Shown piece after piece: positions 8,148 to 17,122 of a stretch of DNA of 39,607 nucleotides. The translations under genes were made by a program, and so were the position numbers. This DNA is from Verrucomicrobiota bacterium (GTDB lineage Bacteria; Verrucomicrobiota; Verrucomicrobiia; Limisphaerales; UBA1096), in the NCBI GenBank assembly GCA_030749225.1, contig JASMKO010000080.1, positions 1-39,607 of the forward strand, written 5' to 3'. Under the pieces are notes generated by a model. The model made no database searches. It was not told where the DNA came from and saw only the letters and a list, made by a program, of their open reading frames with translations. Position 1 is the first letter of the stretch; each line of letters opens with the position of its first letter.

Positions 8148-11100
8148 GTGAGATTACTTTCTTTTTTTTCACTGTGGTTGACCGGGGCCACTGCATTCGC
8201 CGCAGGGTTACCACTGAACCTGACCAAGGACGATGTCGTTGTCTTCCTTGGCGGTACGGACATGGTGCGCGCGCAGCGCAGCGGTCATCTTGAAACGTTG
8301 CTGACATCGGAATTTCGAAATGATGTGCCACGATTCAGGGATCTATCGTGGGAGGCAGACACAGTGTACGCCCTTGGCACCGAAATCGATCGTTGGCGCA
8401 GCGGAGGTTTCCGGGGCATCAAGGGGCTTGGCAGTCTCGAAACCCAGTTAGCCAATCTAAAGGCCACAGTGGTGATCGTTCAACTCGGCAAGAATGAAGC
8501 GTTTGCCGGCGGCGAAGGAGTTGAGAAATTTGTCGAAGCCAGCGACAAACTGTTCGGACGGTTGCGCGGTGACGACCGGCAATTGATCGTACTCTCGCCT
8601 ACACCGTTTGAAAACGCAGATGATCCTCTTTACCCCGATCTGCGCGAGCGCAATGCCGACCTCAAGCGCTACGTGAATGCGTTGAGGGTAGTGGCAAATG
8701 ATCACGAGGCTTTGTTTGTGGATCTGTTTACCAATGCTGAGGAGACATTTACCACGAATGGTCTCCATGTGGCGCCCGATAATCAGGCCAGGTTTGCACT
8801 GCACATTGCGGCAGCGCTTGGCATCGAGCGTGAAGACGGATTTGATGGATTGGGAGATCTGTTGATCTCTGTTCGCGAGAAGCATCGCCTTTGGTTCGAC
8901 TACTGGCGGCCGGCAAACTGGAAATGCCTGTTCGGCGACGATAACCGCCGCGTGTTCAGTATCGGCAATCAGAAAAATGTTCCAAGCATCCGTGACGAGC
9001 GCGATCAGATTCCGGAACTTATTGACGCTGCTGAACTAAACATGGCCGCTGTGGCCAAGGGCTTGGCCAAGCCACGGGTCGCAAAGCAGATTCCATTGCC
9101 TCCGCCTACCCCGGCTGTTTCACCGGAGGAAGAGTTGAGAGAGTTTCGCCCCGCCGACAGCTTTGAGGTGAACCTGTTTGCCTCGGAAAAACTCGGCGTG
9201 GAAAATCCGCTGACCATGCGTTGGGATGCCGAGGGCCGAATGTACGTGGCCTGCACGTGGACCTATCCCCACCTCAAACCGGGCGAGATACCCAACGACA
9301 AAATCATCCTGCTCACCGATACGGACGGCGATGGCCAGGCGGATCTCTCGACCATTTTTGCCGACGGCTTGAACATCCCGACCGGCTTGGAAACCGGCAA
9401 TGGCGGGGTGTATGTCGGGCAATCGACCGATTTACTTTTTCTGCGTGACAAGGACGGCGATGGCGTGGCGGATGAGCGCAAGGTGGTGTTGAGTGGCTTT
9501 GGTACCGGCGATACACACCAGGCTATGAACTCGTTCACGTGGAGTCCGGACGGCGAACTGTTTTTCTGCCAGGGCGATGGCATCGAGTCGAGGGTTGAGA
9601 CGCCGTGGGGTGTCTCGTCACTGTACCAAGCTGGCGTGTATCGTCTGCGCCCGGGTCGACTGGAGTTGCACGGTTTACTGGACGACTTCATGGGGCCGGG
9701 CAACCCGTGGGGTGTGGTGTTTGATGACTGGGGTCAATCACTCGTGGTAGATGGCGCCGGGGGTGTGAGCTACCTGACGCCGGCCTCTATTCCGGCCAAG
9801 CATCGGTTGCGCCTCGGTCGCATTGGCAACCCTGGAGGATACTGCGGTGTTGAGATGCTGAATGGCCGAAACATGCCGGAATCGATGCGTGGCCAGTTTG
9901 TCATCAACGACTTCAAGTCCAACACCGTGAAGCGCTTCGAACTGCAGCCCGACGGTTCCGGTTTCAAACTCGACTGGCGCGAGCCGGTGCTGAAGTCGAG
10001 TCACCGAAAATTTCGCCCGGTAGATATTCGCATGGGCCCGGACGGCGCCATTTATGTGGCTGATTTTTACAACAACGTCATCTGCCATCAGGACGATTAT
10101 TTCCGTGACCCGACACGCGACCTGCATCACGGTCGAATCTGGCGCGTCGCTTACAAAAAAAATCCGCTCGTTCCCAAGCCGGCTTTTGCAAAGGCTTCTT
10201 CCGGACAACTGCTCGACATGCTCAAGGCATCTGAACGCTGGACACGTCAGCAGGCAAAGTTCGAGTTGAGCAAGCGTCACGGTTCGCTGGTGAGTGACAT
10301 GGCAGATCGTTGGATTCGCCGAATGAAAACCGACGAACCGAATTACAGTCGCAACCTGCTCGAGGCGTTGGCACTTTGCGCGACCGCCGAGGCCACCAGC
10401 CCGCAACTGCTTGAGCGAGCTTTGGTGTCCGACGATCATCGCGTCCGCGCTTTCGGGGCCCGTATCGCCGGTCGCTGGCATGATCGATTGGCGAACACTC
10501 ACGAATTGCTCGAGTTGGCCGCGAATGATTCTCATCCGCAGGTGCGGCTCGAGGTAATTCTTTCATGTGGCCAGATTCCACAGGCGTCAGTGATCCACTT
10601 GGCCGCCCAGGCGGTCACAAGACACTCGCGAGACAAGTGGATCGACTACGCCTTCAATCAGGCAGTGCGACACCAGGAACGTTGCTGGATGGATGGACTC
10701 ACCAAGGGCACGCTCGACTTTGCCGATGACACCGACTCGATGCTCGCAGTGTTCGATAAAGGTGGCTCTAGGAAAATGCTCTCTCGGTTGATGGCCTTGG
10801 CCAAATCGGAGGAAATCAAGCCTGATGGGTTGCCGGGTATATATAAAGGCATAGCTTCCATCGGTGGGCCGGGAGAGTTGCGTCAAATTTTTGAACCGGA
10901 TTTTCACTTGTCCACCGCCAGCCAAGAGGCGGCATGGGTGGCACTTGCAGCCTCTCGGCGCGACGAAAAACCGGAAGGTGATCTGCAGGTCATTCTGCGC
11001 GCAGCGCTCGAGGGCACGAATGATCAATTGCGCGTTCAGGCACTTGGCTTGATCGCTCGTTGGAAGGTTTCGGAACTGCATGAGTCTGCGGCCGCGTTGG

Positions 11101-11978
11101 CATTCGGTGATGGTGGCAGCCAAGCCATGCGCTTGGTGGCGGTGCGGACCTTGGGCGAGTTGGGCAATGACGAAACCAAGCGCTTGGCCAAGTTGGTCAG
11201 CAGTGATGCGCAGACCGGATTGCGGATTGCCGGACTGGAAAGTCTTGCCCGTTTGGATTTGTCCGAGGCAGCGAAGCTTGGCGCCGGCATGGTTGCCGGC
11301 AGTCAGTCGGTCGACGATGTGTTGCAGGTATTCATTAATCGCGAAGCCGGTGGCGAAGCCCTGACCAAGGCCCTGGCCAGGGCCCAAATTGGCAAGGCCC
11401 CGGCGGCGACGGCCTTGGCCAGGCTGCAATCCATCGGGAGCAGTGAAACCAAGCTGATGGATTATCTTGGCAAGGTGGCCGGTGTGAAAATCAATGTACC
11501 GATCTACTCGGCGAGGTACGTTTCCAGCTTGGCCAAGGCAGCGGCCAAGGCGGATGCTGCCAACGGCAAACAGGTGTTCACCATTGCCGGCTGCATCGCC
11601 TGTCACACGGTTGGTGAGGCCAACAAAAATGACGTCCCGTTCATTGGTCCGGAGTTGGAAACGATCGGCAACACGCTCAGCACCGAGCGGATCATCGAGG
11701 AAACCATCTGGCCGGGACGCCACGTGAAGGAGGGCTACAGCCTTTTACAGGTGACCACCAAGAATGGAGACATACATCAGGGCTACGAACAACGATCGCG
11801 CGCGAAGGACGTCATTCTCCGACCGTTGACTCAAGAAGCGACGATTATCATTCCTCACGGCGAAATTCGTGAGCAAACCGAATTAGGCTCCGCGATGCCG
11901 GCTGGATTGACTGCTAATCTAAGTAAGCAACAGCTGGCTGATCTGATCCGTTATCTGGCGGAGCAGGGCCGCAACTGA
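8148..11978 (+). CDS. Giant PVC-type heme-binding protein: SGNH-like, beta-propeller, HEAT repeats, cytochrome c
   Basis: A 1276-aa exported protein. The GTG at 8148 gives a clean signal peptide (about 1-20); earlier in-frame sequence lies in the prepilin gene. Domains in order: an SGNH-hydrolase-like domain (about 28-235) with degenerate catalytic blocks; a linker; a six-bladed propeller resembling soluble glucose dehydrogenase (about 337-670), with DTDGDGQAD and DKDGDGVAD calcium-type loops; HEAT-like helical repeats (about 680-1120); and a C-terminal cytochrome c domain with CIACH (Cys1149-His1153) and a probable Met ligand in SAMPAGL (Met1250). This matches 'PVC-type heme-binding CxxCH protein', thought to be a periplasmic dehydrogenase. 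It heads the sulfatase-symporter run, suggesting sugar oxidation. Substrate is unknown. Confidence 0.87.
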   Translation: MRLLSFFSLWLTGATAFAAGLPLNLTKDDVVVFLGGTDMVRAQRSGHLETLLTSEFRNDVPRFRDLSWEADTVYALGTEIDRWRSGGFRGIKGLGSLETQLANLKATVVIVQLGKNEAFAGGEGVEKFVEASDKLFGRLRGDDRQLIVLSPTPFENADDPLYPDLRERNADLKRYVNALRVVANDHEALFVDLFTNAEETFTTNGLHVAPDNQARFALHIAAALGIEREDGFDGLGDLLISVREKHRLWFDYWRPANWKCLFGDDNRRVFSIGNQKNVPSIRDERDQIPELIDAAELNMAAVAKGLAKPRVAKQIPLPPPTPAVSPEEELREFRPADSFEVNLFASEKLGVENPLTMRWDAEGRMYVACTWTYPHLKPGEIPNDKIILLTDTDGDGQADLSTIFADGLNIPTGLETGNGGVYVGQSTDLLFLRDKDGDGVADERKVVLSGFGTGDTHQAMNSFTWSPDGELFFCQGDGIESRVETPWGVSSLYQAGVYRLRPGRLELHGLLDDFMGPGNPWGVVFDDWGQSLVVDGAGGVSYLTPASIPAKHRLRLGRIGNPGGYCGVEMLNGRNMPESMRGQFVINDFKSNTVKRFELQPDGSGFKLDWREPVLKSSHRKFRPVDIRMGPDGAIYVADFYNNVICHQDDYFRDPTRDLHHGRIWRVAYKKNPLVPKPAFAKASSGQLLDMLKASERWTRQQAKFELSKRHGSLVSDMADRWIRRMKTDEPNYSRNLLEALALCATAEATSPQLLERALVSDDHRVRAFGARIAGRWHDRLANTHELLELAANDSHPQVRLEVILSCGQIPQASVIHLAAQAVTRHSRDKWIDYAFNQAVRHQERCWMDGLTKGTLDFADDTDSMLAVFDKGGSRKMLSRLMALAKSEEIKPDGLPGIYKGIASIGGPGELRQIFEPDFHLSTASQEAAWVALAASRRDEKPEGDLQVILRAALEGTNDQLRVQALGLIARWKVSELHESAAALAFGDGGSQAMRLVAVRTLGELGNDETKRLAKLVSSDAQTGLRIAGLESLARLDLSEAAKLGAGMVAGSQSVDDVLQVFINREAGGEALTKALARAQIGKAPAATALARLQSIGSSETKLMDYLGKVAGVKINVPIYSARYVSSLAKAAAKADAANGKQVFTIAGCIACHTVGEANKNDVPFIGPELETIGNTLSTERIIEETIWPGRHVKEGYSLLQVTTKNGDIHQGYEQRSRAKDVILRPLTQEATIIIPHGEIREQTELGSAMPAGLTANLSKQQLADLIRYLAEQGRN

Positions 11979-11985
11979 TTTTGAA

Positions 11986-13314
11986 ATGAAACGTTCCATT
12001 TGCCTGATGGGTGCCTTGGTAGCGGTGCTTTGCGCCGGCGCGGCCAAGCCGAATTTTGTCATCATCATGGCTGATGACATGGGTTACAACGCGACCAGCG
12101 CGTATGGTGGCTGGCTCCGAACGCCGCACCTTGACCGGATGGCCCGGGAGGGGATGCGCTTCACTGACTACCACTCGAGCGGCGTGGTGTGCAGCCCGAC
12201 CCGTGCCGGGCTGCTGACCGGCCGTTACCAGGAGCGCGCCGGCGTGCCGTCGGTCATCAATGCCGACCCAAAGGTGCCGGATCATCATCGAGGCCTGTGG
12301 CCGAGCGAACGAACCTTCCCGGAACTGCTGGCCAAGGCTGGTTACACCTCGGCGATTTACGGCAAGTGGCATCTCGGCTACAAAAAAAAGTTCAACCCAA
12401 TGCACCACGGTTTCACGGATTTTCGCGGGTTTGTCAGTGGCAACATCGACTACCTGTCGCATTACGACCGGATGGAGGTGTACGACTGGTGGAACGGCCT
12501 GGAAACGGTCGAGGAGGAGGGCTACTCGACACATCTGATCACCCGTCATGCACTCCGGTTCATCGACGAAAACAAGGCCAAGCCGTTCTGTCTGTACGTG
12601 GCGCACGAGGCGGTGCACTCGCCGTTTCAGGGGCCAGGCAGCCCAATCCAGCGCGGTCCGAACAAGGATCGTGGCAAAAAGAAAACCCCGGTCGAGGAAG
12701 CCTACGTGCAGATGATGACGGCGATGGATGAGTGCGTCGGCCAGGTGCTCGAGAAGTTGATCGAGTTGAAACTCGAGAAAAATACGCTCGTGATTTTCAC
12801 CTCCGACAACGGCCATGCCTACATGGGTGGCCCGGAAAATTACCGGTTCCCGTTCCGCGGCAAAAAGGGGACGGTGTGGGAGGGGGGCCATCGCGTGCCA
12901 GGCATCGCTTGGTGGCCGGGCCGGATCAAGTCGGGACAGGTGAGCGACGAGATGGTCATTTCGCTGGATCTCATGCCGACGATGCTCGACCTGGCCGGAG
13001 CCAAGGCACCCAAGGAGCACGCATTCGACGGCGTGAGCCTTCGCCCTGTTTTGCTCGAGGGCAAGTCGCTTGGCCAACGACAGTTCTTTTGGAGAGGCCA
13101 GGCGGTGCGGGACGGGCAGTGGAAGTATGTTGACAGCCCGAAGGGTGGGGGATTGTTCAACCTGAAGAACGATCTAGCTGAGTCGACCAATCTGGCCAAG
13201 CGGCATCCCGCGCGGGCCAAGCGGATGGCTTCAGCGCTCGAGGGGTGGAGACAGGATGTCGCAACTAACGCCACGCCGCAGCCGGGTTACGTTGCTGCCA
13301 AGGCAGGGAAATGA
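11986..13314 (+). CDS. Secreted arylsulfatase
   Basis: A 442-aa type I sulfatase with a signal peptide (about 1-19). The modified-cysteine motif is CSPTR (Cys69), followed by AGLLTGRYQ. Asp30-Asp31 are early metal ligands; GKWHLGY and FTSDNGH supply further active-site residues typical of the arylsulfatase family. Length is at the normal lower end. It starts eight bases after the heme protein's stop and its own stop overlaps the symporter's start (ATGA), so the three are probably one transcript. It is distinct from the iduronate-sulfatase-like protein at 523. It should remove sulfate from a sulfated glycan or small sulfated compound; which one cannot be told. Confidence 0.92.
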   Translation: MKRSICLMGALVAVLCAGAAKPNFVIIMADDMGYNATSAYGGWLRTPHLDRMAREGMRFTDYHSSGVVCSPTRAGLLTGRYQERAGVPSVINADPKVPDHHRGLWPSERTFPELLAKAGYTSAIYGKWHLGYKKKFNPMHHGFTDFRGFVSGNIDYLSHYDRMEVYDWWNGLETVEEEGYSTHLITRHALRFIDENKAKPFCLYVAHEAVHSPFQGPGSPIQRGPNKDRGKKKTPVEEAYVQMMTAMDECVGQVLEKLIELKLEKNTLVIFTSDNGHAYMGGPENYRFPFRGKKGTVWEGGHRVPGIAWWPGRIKSGQVSDEMVISLDLMPTMLDLAGAKAPKEHAFDGVSLRPVLLEGKSLGQRQFFWRGQAVRDGQWKYVDSPKGGGLFNLKNDLAESTNLAKRHPARAKRMASALEGWRQDVATNATPQPGYVAAKAGK

Positions 13315-14900
13315 TACTGGCCGCGCTGAGAACCCCGGACCTCGTTGTCCTCTTCGTTTACTTCGCGTTGTTAATTGGCGCCGGTTTTTATTTCCGCAAA
13401 CGTAGCGGCACGGTCGAGGGTTTCACGGTGGCCAACCGCTCGCTGCCGGGCTGGGTGGTGGGCCTCTCGATCTTCGGCACGTACCTGAGCAGCAACACGT
13501 TCATCGGTGTGCCGGGAAAAGCATATGGTTCCAACTGGAACAGTTTTGTTTTCAGTCTGTCGCTCCCGATCGGGGCGTTCATTGCCGTTAAATGGTTTGT
13601 GCCGTTTTACCGCCGCCACGCCGGCCTGTCGGCGTATGAGCATTTGGAAAAGCGTTTTGGTGCCTGGGCACGGGTATATGCGGTCGTCTGTTATCTGCTC
13701 ACCCAGGTTTCCCGTGTGGGGACGATCATGTTCGGTGTGGCATTGGGACTGCACGCGCTGACCGGCTGGGACATCGCGGCGATCATCATTGTCTCTGGCT
13801 TTGCCGTGACGCTGTACACGCTGCTGGGCGGTATCGAGGCGGTGATTTGGACCGACGCCATCCAGAGCGTCATTCTAACACTGGGAGCCACCGTGGTGGT
13901 GGTGCTGGTATTGACCGACATGCCGGAGGGGGCGGGGCAGGCGGTGAGTTTGGCCATTGAGGCAGACAAGTTCAGCTTGGGCGACTTCGGGCCAAGCCTG
14001 GCCAAGTCGACCTTTTGGGTGGTGCTGTTCTACGGCATTTTCATCAACCTAACCAACTTCGGCATCGACCAAAACTTTGTGCAGCGCTACCACGCCGCCG
14101 ACTCCGAGAAGGCGGCCGGTCGCTCGGTATGGATGGGCGCGCTGATGTATATGCCAGTGGTGCTGATGTTCTTTTTCATAGGGTCAATTCTCTTTTCCTA
14201 CTACCAAGTGAATCCCGACTTGTTGCAGGAGGTGAAATTTGACAAGGCTATTGAGATGATGCATGACGAATCGCCGGGCTTGACCACCGTCTGGTATACG
14301 CCCGGCTTCGGGTGGGGTGATCAAGCCTGGATGCAGCCGAATGATTACGCTGACAATGTGCTGCCGCATTTCATTGCGAACAAAATTCCGGCCGGCTTGG
14401 CCGGTCTGTTGATCGCTGCGTTGTTTGCCGCCGCGATGAGCAGCATTGACACCAGCCTGAACAGTTCGTCGACGATTGCGCTGCAGGACTTCTACCGGCG
14501 CTGGTTCAGGCCGGATGCCGACGAGGCGCAGAGCCTGCGTTTCCTGCGGGTGATGACGATCGTGTGGGGGAGCATCGGCACCGGCGTTGCGCTCGCAATT
14601 ATAGGTGTGAAAAGCATTCTTGATGAGTGGTGGAAGATCAGCGGCGTGTTTGCCGGTGGCATGCTGGGGCTGTTCCTGCTGGGCTTCATCAGTCGGCGTG
14701 CCAACAACGCCGGGGCAGCCGTCGGCGCGACAATTGGCCTGCTGGTGATCCTCTGGATGACCTTTACGCCGGAGATGGAGGGCGATCTGGGGTGGCTGCG
14801 TAGCCCGTTCCATGTAAATATGATCACCGTCATAGGCACATTGTCGATTTTCCTCATTGGTCTGGGCGCCTCACGTATTTTGGGGCGGAAGAACGGTTAA
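13311..14900 (+). CDS. Sodium/solute symporter (SSS/SLC5 family)
   Basis: A 529-aa integral membrane protein with about 13-14 hydrophobic segments. The N-terminal pattern of a first helix, an RKRSGTVEGF loop and then NRSLPGWVVGLSIFGTYLSS is that of sodium:solute symporters, where the helix after the NRSLP motif contributes to the sodium site. The late LFAAAMSSIDTSLNSSSTIA segment is the family's TM8-type sodium-binding stretch. The ATG overlaps the sulfatase stop, implying translational coupling. Together they suggest desulfation outside the cytoplasm and sodium-driven uptake of the product, probably a sugar, but this is an inference from context. Confidence 0.92.
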   Translation: MILAALRTPDLVVLFVYFALLIGAGFYFRKRSGTVEGFTVANRSLPGWVVGLSIFGTYLSSNTFIGVPGKAYGSNWNSFVFSLSLPIGAFIAVKWFVPFYRRHAGLSAYEHLEKRFGAWARVYAVVCYLLTQVSRVGTIMFGVALGLHALTGWDIAAIIIVSGFAVTLYTLLGGIEAVIWTDAIQSVILTLGATVVVVLVLTDMPEGAGQAVSLAIEADKFSLGDFGPSLAKSTFWVVLFYGIFINLTNFGIDQNFVQRYHAADSEKAAGRSVWMGALMYMPVVLMFFFIGSILFSYYQVNPDLLQEVKFDKAIEMMHDESPGLTTVWYTPGFGWGDQAWMQPNDYADNVLPHFIANKIPAGLAGLLIAALFAAAMSSIDTSLNSSSTIALQDFYRRWFRPDADEAQSLRFLRVMTIVWGSIGTGVALAIIGVKSILDEWWKISGVFAGGMLGLFLLGFISRRANNAGAAVGATIGLLVILWMTFTPEMEGDLGWLRSPFHVNMITVIGTLSIFLIGLGASRILGRKNG

Positions 14901-14944
14901 ACTTGCCACCGACATTCGCAACCAGCAGACTCGGCCCTTGAGCT

Positions 14945-16024
14945 ATGGCTGATTTTCCCAACGAAATACGAATCAACCCGGATGCCATTAACAAATTAAT
15001 CGTTGGTGGGGTGGTGGTGGTGCTGCTCGGCTTCGGGGTGATGAGCAGTTTTTACAAGGTCGATCCCCGTGAGCATGTGGTTGTGTTGCGATTAGGTGAA
15101 TACCTCAAAAAAGAGACGGAGACCGGACTCAAATTTAAATTGCCGTTCGGGATCGACAAAATTTATCGTGTCGCGGTTACCACCGTTGAAGAAGAGAAAT
15201 TTACGTTTGCCAACATGACTGCAAACCGGCGGAATTCTAGTTATTCATCCTCAAACCGCAACGAAGCCGAAGCAACGTTGGTCGTTACTGGCGATCTGAA
15301 TGTGGCCGATGTAGAATGGGCCACTCAGTATCTCATCGAAGATGCTTACGACTTTTTGTTCGAAGTAAAAAATCCGATACTAACGTTTCGGGCGATGAAC
15401 GAGTCGGTCATGCGAGAGGTCGTTGGCGACCGTACCATCGATGAGGTGCTCACTTCCGGTCGCGAAGAGATCGAACTGGAGGTCGAAAAAGAACTCAGAA
15501 GATTAGCCAAACAATACAAGTTGGGCATCAAGTTGAAAAAAGTGATTCTTCAGAATGTGAATCCGCCTGAAGCGGTCAATGAGTCATGGAATGATGTGAA
15601 CCAAGCTCAGCAAGAGAAACAGCAGAAAATCAATACCGCTAAAGCGACGTTAAACAAAGTGATCCCAAAGGCGCGTGGGGACGCCAAACGAATAGTTGAG
15701 GAGGCCAAAGGTTATGCGGTTGAGCGTGTGAAACAGGCTGAAGGTGACGCGAGTTTGTTTAAACAAGTTTTTGCCGCCTACCAGAAAGCACCCGAGGTGA
15801 CTCGCAAACGGATTTATCTTGAGACGATCGGCAAGGTTTTTGCCACGGGCGGTTCAGGCGTCAAAGCGGGCGGTTCAGGCGTCAAAGCGGGCGATTCAGG
15901 CGTCAAAGCGGGCGGTCCAGGTGGCCAAGGCCAAGCCGGAAAAGGTGGCCCTCGCAAGATCATCATGGATGAAGATGCCAAGGGGCTGCTTCCACTATTA
16001 AACCTGAATCAGGAGGCCAAATAA
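14945..16024 (+). CDS. hflK: HflK-like SPFH-domain membrane protein
   Basis: A 359-aa stomatin/prohibitin (SPFH) protein. One membrane helix (about 18-35) is followed by an SPFH domain (VDPREHVVVLRLGEY) and a long charged coiled coil (about 215-275). In known bacteria HflK pairs with HflC around the FtsH protease and modulates it. The tandem arrangement with a similar partner supports the name. The protein ends with a glycine-rich tail containing three copies of a seven-residue repeat, before a conserved-looking acidic end. Its DNA is AT-richer than its neighbours and holds no TTGGCCAA palindrome. The last codons contain an AGGAGG that serves the next gene. Confidence 0.85.
   Translation: MADFPNEIRINPDAINKLIVGGVVVVLLGFGVMSSFYKVDPREHVVVLRLGEYLKKETETGLKFKLPFGIDKIYRVAVTTVEEEKFTFANMTANRRNSSYSSSNRNEAEATLVVTGDLNVADVEWATQYLIEDAYDFLFEVKNPILTFRAMNESVMREVVGDRTIDEVLTSGREEIELEVEKELRRLAKQYKLGIKLKKVILQNVNPPEAVNESWNDVNQAQQEKQQKINTAKATLNKVIPKARGDAKRIVEEAKGYAVERVKQAEGDASLFKQVFAAYQKAPEVTRKRIYLETIGKVFATGGSGVKAGGSGVKAGDSGVKAGGPGGQGQAGKGGPRKIIMDEDAKGLLPLLNLNQEAK
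15848..15910 (+). repeat. Tandem 21-bp repeat (three copies) in hflK
   Basis: Three consecutive 21-bp units encode GGSGVKA, GGSGVKA and GDSGVKA; the third differs by one base. A degenerate fourth start (GGCGGTCCAGG) follows. It lies in a glycine-rich tail, so length variation would probably be tolerated. Confidence 0.95.
16011..16016 (+). promoter_or_regulatory. Ribosome binding site AGGAGG of hflC
   Basis: A perfect Shine-Dalgarno core seven bases before the hflC ATG (16024), inside the 3' end of hflK. It is one of the few strong ones in the window and supports coupled translation of hflK-hflC. Confidence 0.8.
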
Positions 16025-17004
16025 TGTTTAGGCAATTCACCTCAATATTTGTTGGAATCCTGCTTTTCATCGTGGTCATCGTGATTTCCTCGTCGATTTA
16101 TATCGTCGATGAAACAAAACAGGTTTTTGAGACGAGGTTTGGCAAGATTATTACGGACTCGTACGTTAACGGCCCCGGCAAGAAAGAAGCCGGCCTTAAA
16201 TTCCGGGTGCCATTCATCACCAAAGTGCACGAATTTGAGAAACGATACCTCGAATGGGATGATGAACCGGAAAAAGTGACTACTCGTAACAAGGTTTTCA
16301 TCGAGATCGACACCTATGCACGTTGGCGAATAGAGGATGCTACAAAGTTCTATAAGGCAGTTACCGATGAAAGGAGTGCCAAGTCGCGTTTGAGCGATCG
16401 TCTCAATGGTGCAGCCCGGACAGTATTAGCCGCTCACGATTTGGTTGAAGTCATCCGTTCAAAGCAACGTAAAGTTGTTATTCCGGAGGGCCAGTCACTG
16501 GATGAGCAAACACAGTTGATGCCGTTCAGCAAAGGGCGCTCCGCGTTGGCGCTACAGGTAATGGAAAATGCTGCGCCGAAATTGATGGAAGAGTTCGGAA
16601 TTCGGCTGCTTGATTTCCGCTTTAAGCGGATCAATTACACGGACAAAGTGCGATTAGAAATTTTTAAACGCATGATTACAGAGCGAGGCCAGATTGCCTC
16701 CAAGTTCCGTTCCGAGGGTGATGGTGAAGCGGCGGAAATCATGGGTAGACAGCAGCGCGAGTTGAAGACGATCACTTCCGAGGCGTATCTCCAGCAACAG
16801 GAGATCCGAGGGAAGGCGGATGCCGAGGCGGTCGCCATCTATGCCGAGGCATTCAACCAAAGCGGCGAGGCCCGTGAGTTTTACGAGTTCCTGAAGACCA
16901 TGGAAACCTTGGAAACCACATTGTCCAACGAGGATACCCTCATCTTCTCCACCGACTCGGACTTCTTCCGCTACCTCAAGCGTTCCGCCCCTGCAGAAGA
17001 GTAA
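16024..17004 (+). CDS. hflC: HflC-like SPFH-domain membrane protein
   Basis: A 326-aa partner of HflK with an N-terminal membrane helix (about 8-27), then YIVDETKQVFETRFGK, the start of the SPFH domain. A helical coiled-coil region rich in Glu, Ala and Arg (about 215-290) follows, including the AEA-type stretch before the C-terminus common to HflC. The ATG overlaps the hflK stop by one base (TAATG). The conserved order hflK-hflC is the basis for the symbols. Expected function is to cap or regulate FtsH at the inner membrane. Like hflK it is AT-richer than its neighbours and lacks the palindrome. Confidence 0.87.
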   Translation: MFRQFTSIFVGILLFIVVIVISSSIYIVDETKQVFETRFGKIITDSYVNGPGKKEAGLKFRVPFITKVHEFEKRYLEWDDEPEKVTTRNKVFIEIDTYARWRIEDATKFYKAVTDERSAKSRLSDRLNGAARTVLAAHDLVEVIRSKQRKVVIPEGQSLDEQTQLMPFSKGRSALALQVMENAAPKLMEEFGIRLLDFRFKRINYTDKVRLEIFKRMITERGQIASKFRSEGDGEAAEIMGRQQRELKTITSEAYLQQQEIRGKADAEAVAIYAEAFNQSGEAREFYEFLKTMETLETTLSNEDTLIFSTDSDFFRYLKRSAPAEE

Positions 17005-17010
17005 GCCAAG

Positions 17011-17062
17011 CGCTTGACCAAGCGGAGGGTGCGTTTTCCAAGCCAAGCGCAACTTTGGCCAA
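17011..17062. repeat. Degenerate palindrome cluster after hflC
   Basis: The 118-base gap between hflC and the next gene starts with CGCTTGACCAAGCG (17011-17024), one mismatch from the 14-bp palindrome, and has a TTGGCCAA core at 17055-17062. A partial CCAAGCGC lies between. No T-run follows, so a terminator function is only possible. Confidence 0.65.
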
Positions 17063-17122
17063 GAGACGTTGTTTCATTGGATTGCATCGCCTGTCGGTGG
17101 TGGTTATTTTCACCCCCCTTTG

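Noticed and set aside
10587-11723. A 378-codon open frame antisense to the heme protein's HEAT region
   Set aside because: It mirrors the coding strand's codon pattern, has no domain features, signal or ribosome site, and the plus-strand gene is clearly real.
15848-15921. Possible CRISPR-like repeats
   Set aside because: The units are contiguous without spacers and lie in frame inside hflK.
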